From an uncultured Christensenellaceae bacterium (GTDB taxonomy: Bacteria > Bacillota > Clostridia > Christensenellales > UBA3700): a stretch of 64,000 nucleotides of DNA. The stretch is taken from positions 1-64,000 of the forward strand of contig CALWKS010000001.1 of NCBI GenBank assembly GCA_944381325.1, read 5' to 3'. Each line of letters begins with the position of its first letter. Position 1 is the stretch's first letter. Below the pieces are notes generated by a model. The model was not told the origin of the DNA, did no database searches, and saw nothing but the letters and a program-made list of their open reading frames with translations. Made by a program: the position numbers and the translations under genes. Shown piece after piece: positions 7,645 to 16,613 of this stretch.

Positions 7645-10600
7645 ATGAAAGATAGTATAAAAGTTAGGGATGAATTTACGAGTACAGTTAAAAAATTGCT
7701 GTTCGGACCGAATCCGCTTGAATATTTTTGTCAGGATAACGGAGAAGAGAAATTGTTCAATGATCCTCCGCTCGAAGTTTATATTACCGGCATTTTGTTT
7801 CCTCAAAACGAAGAAAGGTTAAGAGGAATAAATTCGTTTCAATTGGAAGAAACGGGTTGCGAGGAAGATGCGGATATTGATGAACCGGAAGAATATGAAG
7901 AGCTACCCGATAAAAATGAAGCAGAAGATATCATTGATAGCGAAACTTCCAAGATAAATGCCAAATTTCAATCTGCTATGGGGGTAACTTTGTGTGTGAA
8001 AGAGAAAAGCGGACTGATCATAAGTATTTCCGCGGGGACATATCATCCGGAAAAGTCGAAATTCCCTTTAAGAGCCACGGTAGTGGATGGGGAAAGGAAG
8101 ATCGAAAAGTCGGATTATGAAAAGGATTGTTATTTTCGTAATCAACATGATTATCGACTTGTTGTGTCTGAAGCGGAAATGCCTACGGAAAGAAAAATCC
8201 ATAAAGTATTTCAAATCAAAGACAATGCCGGAAACAATGTGAAATTGCAGATTTCGGTTACATATAGAATGACGCTTGAGAACGGGCAGGGTAAGATATT
8301 TACCGTTACGCTTATTAATTCGAATTTTGATGAATATGCGGACCATTCTTTGAATTATAAAAAATGTTGGTTTCAGGTCGGTTTTTCCGTGGAAAGTTCG
8401 GAAAAATTTTTGCCTTTGCCGAGAAATTTCGATATGAGGTCGGAAGATGAAGATTATCGTCTCAACGCATTGTTATATAGAGATGTTCGTGATTATGCTA
8501 TAGGACACGGATGTGCCGCGACATGGAATGGAGAAAACCCAAAAGTCATTAATGCGGAATTTATGCCCGAATATGAGGTTAAACCGATCGTTCCAACGAG
8601 CTTGCCCGGCGTAAAGCTGGATATGAAGCTTTATTACAAAGACAGAGATGCGGCAATAGTTGACTTAAGTAAATTGGCAGAGGAATATTCCAAATGGATA
8701 GATAAAGAAACGAAGGAGGTTGCTACCATTCCGGAAGAGCATCGTGTAGTTGCAGACAGACAAATTAAGCTGTGCGGACAATGCTTGGATAGAATCAAGA
8801 AAGGAATAACCTTGTTACAAAAGGACGATCAAATTTGGCAGGCGTTTGCTTTTGCGAATAAAGCAATGTTGATGCAACAATTGCATTATAGGTTGCCCTT
8901 GGTGAAGTACAGCGATTATGATTCTCGAAATTTTCACGGCATTTTAGAAAAAAGTATAACCTTGCCGGATGTGGAAGATGAAAATACTTGGTTTGGAAAA
9001 GAAAAGTTTACTTACGGAAAGTGGAGACCATTTCAAATAGCCTTTCTTGTAATGAATCTGTGTTCGATGAGCGATTTGAATTCGGAAGAGAGAAAGATAG
9101 TGGATTTGATATGGTTCCCTACTGGTGGAGGTAAGACGGAAGCATATTTGGGTCTGACGGCTTTTTCGATTTTTCTGAGAAAACTAAGGAATAAGAAAGA
9201 CAGAGGAACATCGGTAATAATGAGGTATACGCTGCGTCTTTTGACTTCTCAACAATACGAGAGGGCAGCGTCGCTTATTTGTGCGATGGAGAAAATCAGG
9301 TCGGAGAATCAGGATATATTGGGGGAAGAAAGAATTACAATCGGGTTATGGGTAGGATTATCACTTACCCCCAATAATCAAAAGAAGGCTGCCGACAAGA
9401 TAAAAGCAATCATAGGACAAAAGAAAGAAGAAAACGCATCGATTATTTTAAAATGTCCATGGTGTGGGGCAAGTATGCAAACTTATATCGATAAATCCGA
9501 TAATGTACGTACGCCGGGATATGTTGCGGGAGATGATGAGGTGCATTTTCAATGTGATAATCCGAATTGCGATTTTCATGACGATGATTTTGAGTTGCCA
9601 TTGAGACTATATGATGACGACATTTACGCCAATCCTCCGACTTTGCTTTTCGGCACGGTTGATAAATTTGCGATGTTGCCGTTCAAACCGGAAGCAAAAA
9701 GCCTGTTTGGAGGGGATAATGACAATGCCGCACCGGATTTGATAATCCAAGACGAGTTGCATTTGATAACAGGTCCGCTCGGGTCGGCGGTCGGGATATA
9801 CGAAGTGTTGATTGAAGAGCTATGCAAAAGCAACGGCGCAAAACCCAAGATCATTGCTTCTACGGCTACGATAAGTCATGCTCGTCAACAATGCAATGCA
9901 TTATATGGTTGCGGTGAAGAAAACGTGTTCCAATTTCCTGTACAGGGAACATCTTATAGAGACAGCTTTTTTGCGCATGAAGAAGATTGCTCGGCAGAAG
10001 ATTCTTCTGCAACAGGCAGAAAATATATCGGTTTATACGGAGCGTCGGCGTCTACCTCAGCGTCGGCATCAATTGCGACTTTCGCTGCGCTTATGTATGC
10101 CGCGAAAGCCATCGATGTCGATAAAGAGGAGGACAGAGATCCATATTGGACTAATTTGGCGTATTTCGGAAGTATGCGAGAATTGGGACAGGCTGCGACA
10201 TGGTATATTACTGATATAAAAGAAAGGTTGGAAACGATTTATAAGTGGAGAATGGAAGCCTCTCTCGATCGCGCAAAGAGGAGATATATTTTTGGCAGCG
10301 GACAAGCGGAACTCACAAGTCGAGTGTCTAATGACGATATAACTAAAATTTTGAAGAAACTTGAAGAAAGTTATTCCGGTTGCGCGGAAACTCCGGATGA
10401 TGAAAATCCGGAGAAGAGGGAACATCCTCTCGATATTTGTCTTGCAACGAATATGATATCCGTCGGTGTCGATGTGTCCAGACTCGGATTAATGACCGTT
10501 ACCGGTCAACCGAAATCCATATCCGAGTATATTCAAGCCACAAGCCGTGTCGGAAGAGATGCAAAACATGCTCCTGGTGTTGTTTACGTGATATATAACA

Positions 10601-11106
10601 CTTCAAAATCAAGAGACAAGTCATATTATGAAAAGTTTCAAAGTCAACACGAAAAACTTTATTATAATGTTGAACCGACATCGGTAACGCCTTTCTCCGA
10701 ACCGATGAGAGAAAGAGCGTTGCCTGCTATTTTGACAGCTATTCATAGATTGATATATTCTTCTGCAGATAAAAGGGCAAAAGCGGATTATATACCGAGT
10801 GATGCTGAGGTAAAAGCAATCGTTGAGATGTTTACAGCAAGAGTTTCCGGCATCGATCCGGATGAAAAAGAGGATACAAAACGTCAATTGATTAATTGTT
10901 GTAAGCTATGGAAACATTGGATGCCAACAATATATAATTACAGCTATAATGGCGTTTTTAAAGAAACACCTCCGTTGCTTGTTCAGGCTGGTACAATAAG
11001 ACCGGATTTATGGAAAGGAAAAGGCTGGGATGCACCAACTTCAATGAGAAATGTGGACGGAACATGTGGGCTGGACACCACAAAGACTATAGTAAAACAA
11101 GATTAA
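7645..11106 (+). CDS. drmA: DrmA, DISARM SF2 helicase
   Basis: DrmA is the helicase core of DISARM and works with DrmB on incoming phage DNA. The 1153-residue product shows Walker A PTGGGKTE (492-499), Walker B DELH (703-706), and the second RecA domain with ATNMISVGVDV (934-944) and motif VI QATSRVGR (964-971). A four-cysteine zinc ribbon (C604, C607, C637, C642) is inserted between the two halves, as in the DrmA/MrfA group. An acidic N-terminal extension (residues 60-95) precedes the helicase. It starts directly at the stop of the NERD-helicase. Everything needed for ATPase activity appears intact. Confidence 0.9.
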   Translation: MKDSIKVRDEFTSTVKKLLFGPNPLEYFCQDNGEEKLFNDPPLEVYITGILFPQNEERLRGINSFQLEETGCEEDADIDEPEEYEELPDKNEAEDIIDSETSKINAKFQSAMGVTLCVKEKSGLIISISAGTYHPEKSKFPLRATVVDGERKIEKSDYEKDCYFRNQHDYRLVVSEAEMPTERKIHKVFQIKDNAGNNVKLQISVTYRMTLENGQGKIFTVTLINSNFDEYADHSLNYKKCWFQVGFSVESSEKFLPLPRNFDMRSEDEDYRLNALLYRDVRDYAIGHGCAATWNGENPKVINAEFMPEYEVKPIVPTSLPGVKLDMKLYYKDRDAAIVDLSKLAEEYSKWIDKETKEVATIPEEHRVVADRQIKLCGQCLDRIKKGITLLQKDDQIWQAFAFANKAMLMQQLHYRLPLVKYSDYDSRNFHGILEKSITLPDVEDENTWFGKEKFTYGKWRPFQIAFLVMNLCSMSDLNSEERKIVDLIWFPTGGGKTEAYLGLTAFSIFLRKLRNKKDRGTSVIMRYTLRLLTSQQYERAASLICAMEKIRSENQDILGEERITIGLWVGLSLTPNNQKKAADKIKAIIGQKKEENASIILKCPWCGASMQTYIDKSDNVRTPGYVAGDDEVHFQCDNPNCDFHDDDFELPLRLYDDDIYANPPTLLFGTVDKFAMLPFKPEAKSLFGGDNDNAAPDLIIQDELHLITGPLGSAVGIYEVLIEELCKSNGAKPKIIASTATISHARQQCNALYGCGEENVFQFPVQGTSYRDSFFAHEEDCSAEDSSATGRKYIGLYGASASTSASASIATFAALMYAAKAIDVDKEEDRDPYWTNLAYFGSMRELGQAATWYITDIKERLETIYKWRMEASLDRAKRRYIFGSGQAELTSRVSNDDITKILKKLEESYSGCAETPDDENPEKREHPLDICLATNMISVGVDVSRLGLMTVTGQPKSISEYIQATSRVGRDAKHAPGVVYVIYNTSKSRDKSYYEKFQSQHEKLYYNVEPTSVTPFSEPMRERALPAILTAIHRLIYSSADKRAKADYIPSDAEVKAIVEMFTARVSGIDPDEKEDTKRQLINCCKLWKHWMPTIYNYSYNGVFKETPPLLVQAGTIRPDLWKGKGWDAPTSMRNVDGTCGLDTTKTIVKQD

Positions 11107-11117
11107 GGAGTAGAGAA

Positions 11118-12977
11118 ATGGCGACAAATAAATATCCTATCAGAAAAAGTGCTTTAATATCGCCTTGGGGTGTGGGCGCAATCGTGCCTGTTCCGAATAA
11201 CGAAACATTTATGGTCGCAGGATTGGATTTTTGGTTTGATAATAAAAATCCGCTTGATCCTCAAGGAAAGTATTTAAGTTATGAAATAATAGATGAGCGT
11301 TTGTCGGAAAGACTTGCGGGGAAAAGATTTGTGCAGCCGCCGGAGTTTTTAACCAAAGACCAAGATGGAGAACATGCTGAAATAAGAATCCCGGCAGTAA
11401 GGTTTCCTCGTTTGTATTATTGTCCCGTTTGCGGAAACATTGAAGAGTTGGGGCCAATGTCTGATTTGCGTTGCCCCGGAGATAATCGGAAAGGGAAACC
11501 CGAAGGAACATATTGCTCCAAAAAGAAAGCTGCGAGGGGTAAAACACCGTTAATGGTTCCCGAAAGATTTGTCGCAATTTGCGAAAACGGGCATATAGAA
11601 GATTTTCCGATTGCCGAATGGGTACATAGAAAATCCGGAAAAGAATATGATCCATCAACTTGTAAAATGTATAGAAGCACCGGTAGAAATTCAGCATCTC
11701 TTACCGGTATAAGATACACTTGTACTTGCGGTGCAAGCGCAACAATGAGGGGAGCGTTCGATTGGGATGAGGTAAAGCAGGAAAGCGCATTGAGTAAGAT
11801 CGGATACAAATGCAATGGAAAAATGCCTTGGCTTGGTATTGATGGTTCGGAATGCGACAGACCTTTAAGAGTTGTTCAAAGAGGTGCGTCCAATGTTTGG
11901 TTTCCGGATATCATCAGTTCAATTTATATACCAGAACCTGAAATTAACGGTGAGACAAGAGAGTGCATAGAAAAAGTGGTCAAAAGAGTCGAATCGCAAA
12001 GAAAAAACGGTGAAATCGATGAAGAAATGATAAGATCACATGTGGTAAGTTTGGCTGATTGGGATGATAATATTGATAAGGAGTTGGCTTTTAAAACGAT
12101 AATCCATAAATTAAAAGGAGGAGAGGAAACTTCAGAAAAAGATGAAGACGATTATCGCAAAGCGGAGTATGACGTTTTGATCCGTGATTATGAAAAGGAA
12201 GGAAGCGAACTGCATGTCAGAAATTATGATTCAAGTGAATATAACGGATTATGGTTTCTTAAAAGCATATCCTTGATAAGTAAATTAAGAGAAACCAGGG
12301 TGTTGACAGGTTTTAGAAGAATGTCTCCGCAGGCCACGCAGGCACCGATATCCGATTCAAACAATAGTTGGTTGCCTGCGATAAAAAACGAAGGCGAAGG
12401 CATAATGTTTTGTTTCGACATTGAAAAATTAAAAAAATGGGCAGCAAGAGATGATGTAAAGAGACGTGTCGATAAAATCAGACAGAATGTCCAATACAGC
12501 GTCGGACGATGTGATGAAATCAGTCCTTCTTTTGTGTTGATACATACTTTTGCGCATTGTCTTATTACTGAATTGTCTAACGAAAGCGGCTATTCTACGG
12601 CTTCTATTAGGGAACGCATATATTGTCCTAAATTTTGTAATGAAGATGCGCCTGAAATGGCGGGAGTGCTTATCTATACGGCATCGGGTGATTCCGAAGG
12701 TTCTTTGGGAGGCTTGGTAAGGCAGGGAAAGGCAGGGCGTATCGAAGAAATAATAAGACATGCACTGCATGAAGCGGAATGGTGTTCTGCTGATCCGGTA
12801 TGTATTCAAAGTAACGGTCAGGGCATCGATGGTGCTAATTTGGCGGCATGCCATAATTGCACGCTCTTGCCTGAAACATCGTGTGAAAATCGCAACACTT
12901 TCTTGGACAGAGGATTGTTGGTAGGCGTTCTTGACGATAAAAGCATTGGATTTTTTAATAATGAAGAAAATAATTAA
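11118..12977 (+). CDS. drmB: DrmB, DUF1998 zinc protein of DISARM
   Basis: DrmB carries the DUF1998 domain and pairs with DrmA in a complex that senses and acts on unmodified DNA. The 619-residue protein begins MATNKYPIRKSALISPWG, with AAGGAG eight bases upstream of the ATG; a longer frame starting at 11010 would overlap drmA heavily and has no such site. Zinc-type motifs include CPVC (102-105), CENGH, and CTCGAS. The DUF1998 C-terminus is clear: IYTASGDSEGSLGGLVRQGK, and CHNC (578-581) followed by the cysteine at about 588. Its last 17 bases overlap the methyltransferase gene. Confidence 0.9.
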   Translation: MATNKYPIRKSALISPWGVGAIVPVPNNETFMVAGLDFWFDNKNPLDPQGKYLSYEIIDERLSERLAGKRFVQPPEFLTKDQDGEHAEIRIPAVRFPRLYYCPVCGNIEELGPMSDLRCPGDNRKGKPEGTYCSKKKAARGKTPLMVPERFVAICENGHIEDFPIAEWVHRKSGKEYDPSTCKMYRSTGRNSASLTGIRYTCTCGASATMRGAFDWDEVKQESALSKIGYKCNGKMPWLGIDGSECDRPLRVVQRGASNVWFPDIISSIYIPEPEINGETRECIEKVVKRVESQRKNGEIDEEMIRSHVVSLADWDDNIDKELAFKTIIHKLKGGEETSEKDEDDYRKAEYDVLIRDYEKEGSELHVRNYDSSEYNGLWFLKSISLISKLRETRVLTGFRRMSPQATQAPISDSNNSWLPAIKNEGEGIMFCFDIEKLKKWAARDDVKRRVDKIRQNVQYSVGRCDEISPSFVLIHTFAHCLITELSNESGYSTASIRERIYCPKFCNEDAPEMAGVLIYTASGDSEGSLGGLVRQGKAGRIEEIIRHALHEAEWCSADPVCIQSNGQGIDGANLAACHNCTLLPETSCENRNTFLDRGLLVGVLDDKSIGFFNNEENN

Positions 12978-14097
12978 AGCAATTGATTTGTTCTCCGGTT
13001 GCGGAGGAGTATCGATCGGGTTGACGCAGGCAGGTTTTGATGTTGCTTGCGCAGTTGAAATCGATAAAGCTGCCGTTAAAGCATACAAAGGATATCATTC
13101 GTTAAGCAATGTTAATGTTATCAATGATGATATATGTAAAATAAGCGGAAAGGACATATTAAAAAAAGCAAGGATAAAAAAAGATGATCTTTATTTACTT
13201 GCGGGGTGTCCGCCTTGTCAAAAGTTCTCAATGCAAAACAGAATTCATAATCGAGATGAAAAAAATATTGGCGAAGTAAAAAAATTGTTGATGCAGTTTA
13301 AACGCATAATAAAAGAAATATATCCGCCGTTTGTTCTTATGGAGAATGTGCAGGGGATAAAGTCTTCTTTCGGAGGGAAAATATTAAATGAATTCATTTG
13401 TGATTTAACTGATAAAAATGCTCCCGATGATGAAAGATATTATATCGTTTCAGGTGTGGTAAATGCGGCAAATTACGGAGTGCCGCAATTACGGAAACGA
13501 TTTGTGTTACATGGGGTTAGATGTGATGTGTTAAAAAGAATGGAAAGTTTGAATTTGACTTTAACATTACCCGTACCAACGCATAATAAAGATGGCACAG
13601 ATGGTAAACAAAAATGGATTACTGTCAGAGAGACTTTTGAAGGACTGCCGCCCATACATGAAGGGGAAAGGTATAGCGATGAAATCATAAAGAATCATTA
13701 CTGTGCGCATTTATCAGATAAAAATTTGGAAAGGATAAGGATAATTCGTCAAAACGGAGGCAGTCGAACTTCTTTGCCTGAAAATATGGTTTTGGAATGT
13801 CATAAAAAATATTCGGGGCATACGGATGTGTATGGTATTATGGATCCTGATGCTCCTGCACCGACAATGACCGGAGGATGTTTGAGCTATTCTAAAGGAA
13901 GGTTTGGCCATCCGTTTGAAGATAGAGCAATATCCGTGAGAGAAGCGGCAAGAATCCAAACTTTTCCCGACGACTATGTTTTCGGAGAGAGCCTTACGAA
14001 AGCTGCTTTGGAAATAGGAAACGCCGTACCTGTTAAATTGGTAAACGCAAGCGGAAAAGTTTTTATCGACATTATAAAAGAGTTGAGAAAAAATTAA
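12961..14097 (+). CDS. drmMII: DrmMII, C5-cytosine DNA methyltransferase
   Basis: It transfers a methyl group from S-adenosylmethionine to cytosine and would mark host DNA as self. The 378-residue protein contains the ordered C5-methyltransferase motifs: FSGCGGVSIG (I), GCPPCQKFS with catalytic C86 (IV), MENVQG (VI), LRKRFVLHG (VIII), then a target-recognition region and EIGNAVPV (X). The ATG at 12961 overlaps drmB by 17 bases; an earlier in-frame start at 12931 would add ten residues before the conserved IKAIDLF. The recognition sequence cannot be read off. A 16-base-pair terminator follows. Confidence 0.92.
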   Translation: MKKIIKAIDLFSGCGGVSIGLTQAGFDVACAVEIDKAAVKAYKGYHSLSNVNVINDDICKISGKDILKKARIKKDDLYLLAGCPPCQKFSMQNRIHNRDEKNIGEVKKLLMQFKRIIKEIYPPFVLMENVQGIKSSFGGKILNEFICDLTDKNAPDDERYYIVSGVVNAANYGVPQLRKRFVLHGVRCDVLKRMESLNLTLTLPVPTHNKDGTDGKQKWITVRETFEGLPPIHEGERYSDEIIKNHYCAHLSDKNLERIRIIRQNGGSRTSLPENMVLECHKKYSGHTDVYGIMDPDAPAPTMTGGCLSYSKGRFGHPFEDRAISVREAARIQTFPDDYVFGESLTKAALEIGNAVPVKLVNASGKVFIDIIKELRKN

Positions 14098-14120
14098 ATT
14101 GTGCACAGAAATAATTACCA

Positions 14121-14161
14121 AAAAGAATACAAACCTATTTGTTTAAGGTTTGTATTCTTTT
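14121..14161 (+). terminator. Terminator of the DISARM-like operon
   Basis: Perfect 16-base arms (AAAAGAATACAAACCT at 14121-14136 and its complement at 14146-14161) enclose a nine-base loop and end in TTTT. The symmetrical A/T ends mean it could act in both directions. Confidence 0.8.
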
Positions 14162-14178
14162 CGGATTAGTTACGCAAT

Positions 14179-14274
14179 CCTTCTTATTCCGCCACTAAAG
14201 CTCTGTATGATAACGATGTCGAATTTTTGAGCAATTTATACGCCTTGACTTATGAGAAATCCGTGCTACGATAG
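14179..14274 (+). pseudogene. Possible short coding remnant
   Basis: The gap between the operon terminator and the HEPN gene (14162-14371) contains an open stretch of about 31 codons with plausible protein composition (it includes DNDVEFLSNLYALTYEKSV) that ends in TAG but has no start codon or ribosome site. It could be the tail of a deleted gene. A chance frame is not excluded. Confidence 0.2.
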
Positions 14275-14371
14275 CCTCTCTATAACGGCAAAAAATTGGG
14301 AAGAGGTATTTCATGGATTGCAATTATATGTTATACTATTTTTAATATAAGAAATAACGGAGGGGGGATTT

Positions 14372-15499
14372 ATGGACGATAAAATTTTCAATTTAATAAT
14401 AAAGCAATCAGAGCAGTGTCGCACGCCGGAGATTTTGAAAGCTATAAAAGAACAAGAAAGGTTGTCAAACATAGTGCATGAGAAAAAGTTTGAATTTGAT
14501 AAATATAGAGATCGCTCTATTTCGTTGTTGCAAGTTGGGACAAGAAAATTAAAGGAAAAATATCCTGACTTATTTAAAGATATGCCGAAAGAAGATATAA
14601 AATTAGATATAGTACAAGGAGCACTTGATTTTGCAATTAATAATTCCAAAAAGTATTCGGAAATTTTAGACAAGATGAAAGAAATTTCGGAGCTTAATGA
14701 AAATAATAAAATTCAGCCATTGCTGACAAAATCATTTTATGAATATATAGTTGCCTTTTCAAATTTGGAATCGAAATTTAAAGAAGACAGGGAAAGGTTG
14801 TTTTCTTCAGAATACAAAGATAAAATGGCATCATATGCCGATGAGGGGTTGTTATTGTATCATTTAGAATCACCAGATTTGCCTATATTGGATAAAGATA
14901 TCCAAATGAAGGATATAATTGATTATTTTCTTTTTGAGGATTGTATGGGCTTGAGAATCGTGTTTTCCGCGTTGCTAAATATTGACAATCCTGGAGTTTC
15001 AATGCAACGAAAGCAAGAAGATATAAGAATAACGATAGAGCTTATAAATAACGGGTATTTCAGAAGTGCGACAAGGAATCTATTTTCTTTATTAGACAGT
15101 GAGCATAAAAAGGCTGCAAATGCATATGAGGGTATAGCTAAGAGAAAAAACTTGTTCAAAAACGGTTTACAGCGTTCTCAAAAAATAGATGTGTTAATTG
15201 ACAGTATTGACGATCCTTGGATGGAAACTGCGTGGAAAAAAATTAATAATTACTATAAAAAAGTTGTAGCAACAGTTCCTGTTGATGGGGTGATTCATCG
15301 AAACTCAATTGTCCACGGAGATTATGAAAGTGATTTGATAGATGTAAAGGAGTCTTCGGCAATAAAACTTTCACTATTATATCTTAATTTGCGTTTAATT
15401 TCTGACTATCTATGTAATAAGGCGGAAATATTTGAAGAGCTTTTGCTATATTTGCCTTCGATAATTCTCTTTTTAAAAGGGGAGGGAACAAATAGTTAA
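14372..15499 (+). CDS. Large helical protein with C-terminal HEPN-type RX4H motif
   Basis: The family of this 375-residue protein is not recognised. It is predominantly helical and charged. Near the C-terminus it carries R310-N-S-I-V-H315-G, the Rx4H signature of HEPN ribonucleases found in abortive-infection and toxin systems. The start is fixed by a GGAGGGGGG box seven bases upstream. It stands alone: a terminator precedes it, its own TATACT box lies near 14332, and no nucleotidyltransferase partner (the usual HEPN antitoxin) is adjacent. Being next to a DISARM-like operon in an AT-rich island supports a defence role, probably cutting RNA on infection, but this is inference. Confidence 0.55.
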   Translation: MDDKIFNLIIKQSEQCRTPEILKAIKEQERLSNIVHEKKFEFDKYRDRSISLLQVGTRKLKEKYPDLFKDMPKEDIKLDIVQGALDFAINNSKKYSEILDKMKEISELNENNKIQPLLTKSFYEYIVAFSNLESKFKEDRERLFSSEYKDKMASYADEGLLLYHLESPDLPILDKDIQMKDIIDYFLFEDCMGLRIVFSALLNIDNPGVSMQRKQEDIRITIELINNGYFRSATRNLFSLLDSEHKKAANAYEGIAKRKNLFKNGLQRSQKIDVLIDSIDDPWMETAWKKINNYYKKVVATVPVDGVIHRNSIVHGDYESDLIDVKESSAIKLSLLYLNLRLISDYLCNKAEIFEELLLYLPSIILFLKGEGTNS

Positions 15500-15589
15500 G
15501 TTGGCAATAACGAAAACAGATATGCTGGTTATTAAAATGAATTACAGGTTAAATTAAATTTTATCCCAAACCAATCTTTTGCAAAGAAA

Positions 15590-15621
15590 AATACGAACCT
15601 TGAATTTATAGGGTTCGTATT
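15590..15621 (-). terminator. Terminator of the tRNA operon
   Basis: Ten-base arms (AATACGAACC and GGTTCGTATT) enclose a 12-base loop. On the minus strand the stem is followed by a T-rich run, placing the end of the tRNA transcript just beyond tRNA-Lys. It may also stop transcription from the HEPN gene on the plus strand. Confidence 0.75.
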
Positions 15622-15630
15622 ATTCATGCT

Positions 15631-15707
15631 TGGTGCACCTTCAGAGACTCGAACTCTGGACCCACTGATTAAGAGTCAGTTGCTCTACCAACTGAGCTAA
15701 AGGTGCA
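15631..15707 (-). tRNA. tRNA-Lys (anticodon CTT)
   Basis: A complete cloverleaf is visible with a seven-pair acceptor stem (TGCACCT with AGGTGCA), anticodon stem ACTGA/TCAGT, loop CTCTTAA giving anticodon CTT, T-loop TTCGAGT, and an encoded CCA end. It is the last tRNA of the cluster, and its 3' end faces the accessory island, the usual position for an integration site. Confidence 0.95.
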
Positions 15708-15743
15708 TATTCTGGAAAGCGGTTGCCCGCATTATTGTTATGT

Positions 15744-15818
<75 letters not shown>

Positions 15819-15833
15819 ATATTTTTGTTTTGA

Positions 15834-15917
15834 TGGTGCGGATGAAGAGACTCGAACTCCCACGTCGTAAACACCAGATCCTAAGTCTGGCGCGTCTGCC
15901 AATTCCGCCACATCCGC
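15834..15917 (-). tRNA. tRNA-Leu (anticodon TAG)
   Basis: This class II tRNA is 84 bases long with an extended variable arm. The anticodon stem CCAGA/TCTGG encloses loop CTTAGGA, giving anticodon TAG for CUN codons. CCA is encoded. Confidence 0.95.
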
Positions 15918-15932
15918 TCAGTTATTTCAGAG

Positions 15933-16008
15933 TGGTGACCCATCCGAGAATCGAACTCGGGACACCATGATTAAAAGTCATGTGCTCTACCGACTGAGCT
16001 AATGGGTC
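15933..16008 (-). tRNA. tRNA-Lys (anticodon TTT)
   Basis: The acceptor stem GACCCAT pairs with ATGGGTC, and the anticodon loop CTTTTAA gives TTT for AAA and AAG. CCA is encoded. It is the second lysine isoacceptor in the cluster. Confidence 0.95.
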
Positions 16009-16094
16009 AAAACCTTAGTTATTTTAACGCATCTGCCGAAAAATTGCAACTGTTTTTGCGTATATTTTCAACTTTTGCGACCCGTTATCAAGTT

Positions 16095-16170
16095 TGGCAG
16101 GGGTGGAAGGATTTGAACCCTCAAGTGCTGGAGTCAGAGTCCAGTGCCTTAACCATTTGGCGACACCCCT
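16095..16170 (-). tRNA. tRNA-Gln (anticodon CTG)
   Basis: The acceptor stem AGGGGTG pairs with CACCCCT, and the anticodon loop CTCTGAC gives CTG. CCA is encoded. It is a near-relative of the adjacent tRNA-Gln(TTG), suggesting local duplication. Confidence 0.95.
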
Positions 16171-16193
16171 ACGTGTCCATATTTTTTTACCCT

Positions 16194-16268
16194 TGGCAGG
16201 GGTAGCAGGATTTGAACCTACGAATATCAGAGTCAAAGTCTGATGCCTTACCGCTTGGCGATACCCCT
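16194..16268 (-). tRNA. tRNA-Gln (anticodon TTG)
   Basis: The acceptor stem AGGGGTA pairs with TACCCCT, and the anticodon loop CTTTGAC gives TTG for CAA. CCA is encoded. Confidence 0.95.
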
Positions 16269-16275
16269 GTGTTAA

Positions 16276-16353
16276 TGGGGTGAGTAGAGGGAGTCGAACC
16301 CTCGGCCTCAAGAGCCACAATCTTGCGCTCTAGCCAACTGAGCTATACCCACC
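16276..16353 (-). tRNA. tRNA-His (anticodon GTG)
   Basis: The anticodon loop TTGTGGC gives GTG. An additional 5' G (G-1) faces C73, the identity element of histidine tRNA, and is encoded in the DNA. CCA is encoded. The acceptor stem includes one G-U pair. Confidence 0.95.
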
Positions 16354-16359
16354 ACACAT

Positions 16360-16436
16360 TGGCGAGCCTGAAGGGATTTGAACCCCCGACACACGGCTTA
16401 GAAGGCCGTTGCTCTATCCAACTGAGCTACAGGCTC
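16360..16436 (-). tRNA. tRNA-Arg (anticodon TCT)
   Basis: The acceptor stem GAGCCTG pairs with CAGGCTC, and the anticodon loop CTTCTAA gives TCT for AGA and AGG codons. CCA is encoded. Confidence 0.95.
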
Positions 16437-16453
16437 ATGCAGAGTTACCGCAT

Positions 16454-16527
16454 TGGAGCGGGTGATGGGAATCGAACCCACACGACCAGCTTGGAAGGCT
16501 GGGATTCTACCATTGAACTACACCCGC
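16454..16527 (-). tRNA. tRNA-Gly (anticodon TCC)
   Basis: The acceptor stem GCGGGTG pairs with CACCCGC, and the anticodon loop CTTCCAA gives TCC for GGA and GGG. CCA is encoded. It is the first tRNA after the cluster promoter. Confidence 0.95.
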
Positions 16528-16555
16528 GTGGGCGGGATCTCCGTAATGCTTAGAA

Positions 16556-16585
16556 ATTCTATCATACGCCCGCCGTCGTTGTCAA
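16556..16585 (-). promoter_or_regulatory. Promoter of the nine-tRNA operon
   Basis: On the minus strand TTGACA (16580-16585) and TAGAAT (16556-16561) are 18 bases apart, about 30 bases before the first tRNA. The short spacing of all nine tRNAs suggests one transcript ending at 15590. Confidence 0.75.
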
Positions 16586-16613
16586 CAATATAGACTTATT
16601 TTGTTGTAAAAAT

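Noticed and set aside
11010-11117. Upstream extension of drmB
   Set aside because: It would overlap drmA by almost 100 bases. The ATG at 11118 has AAGGAG upstream and begins the conserved DrmB sequence.
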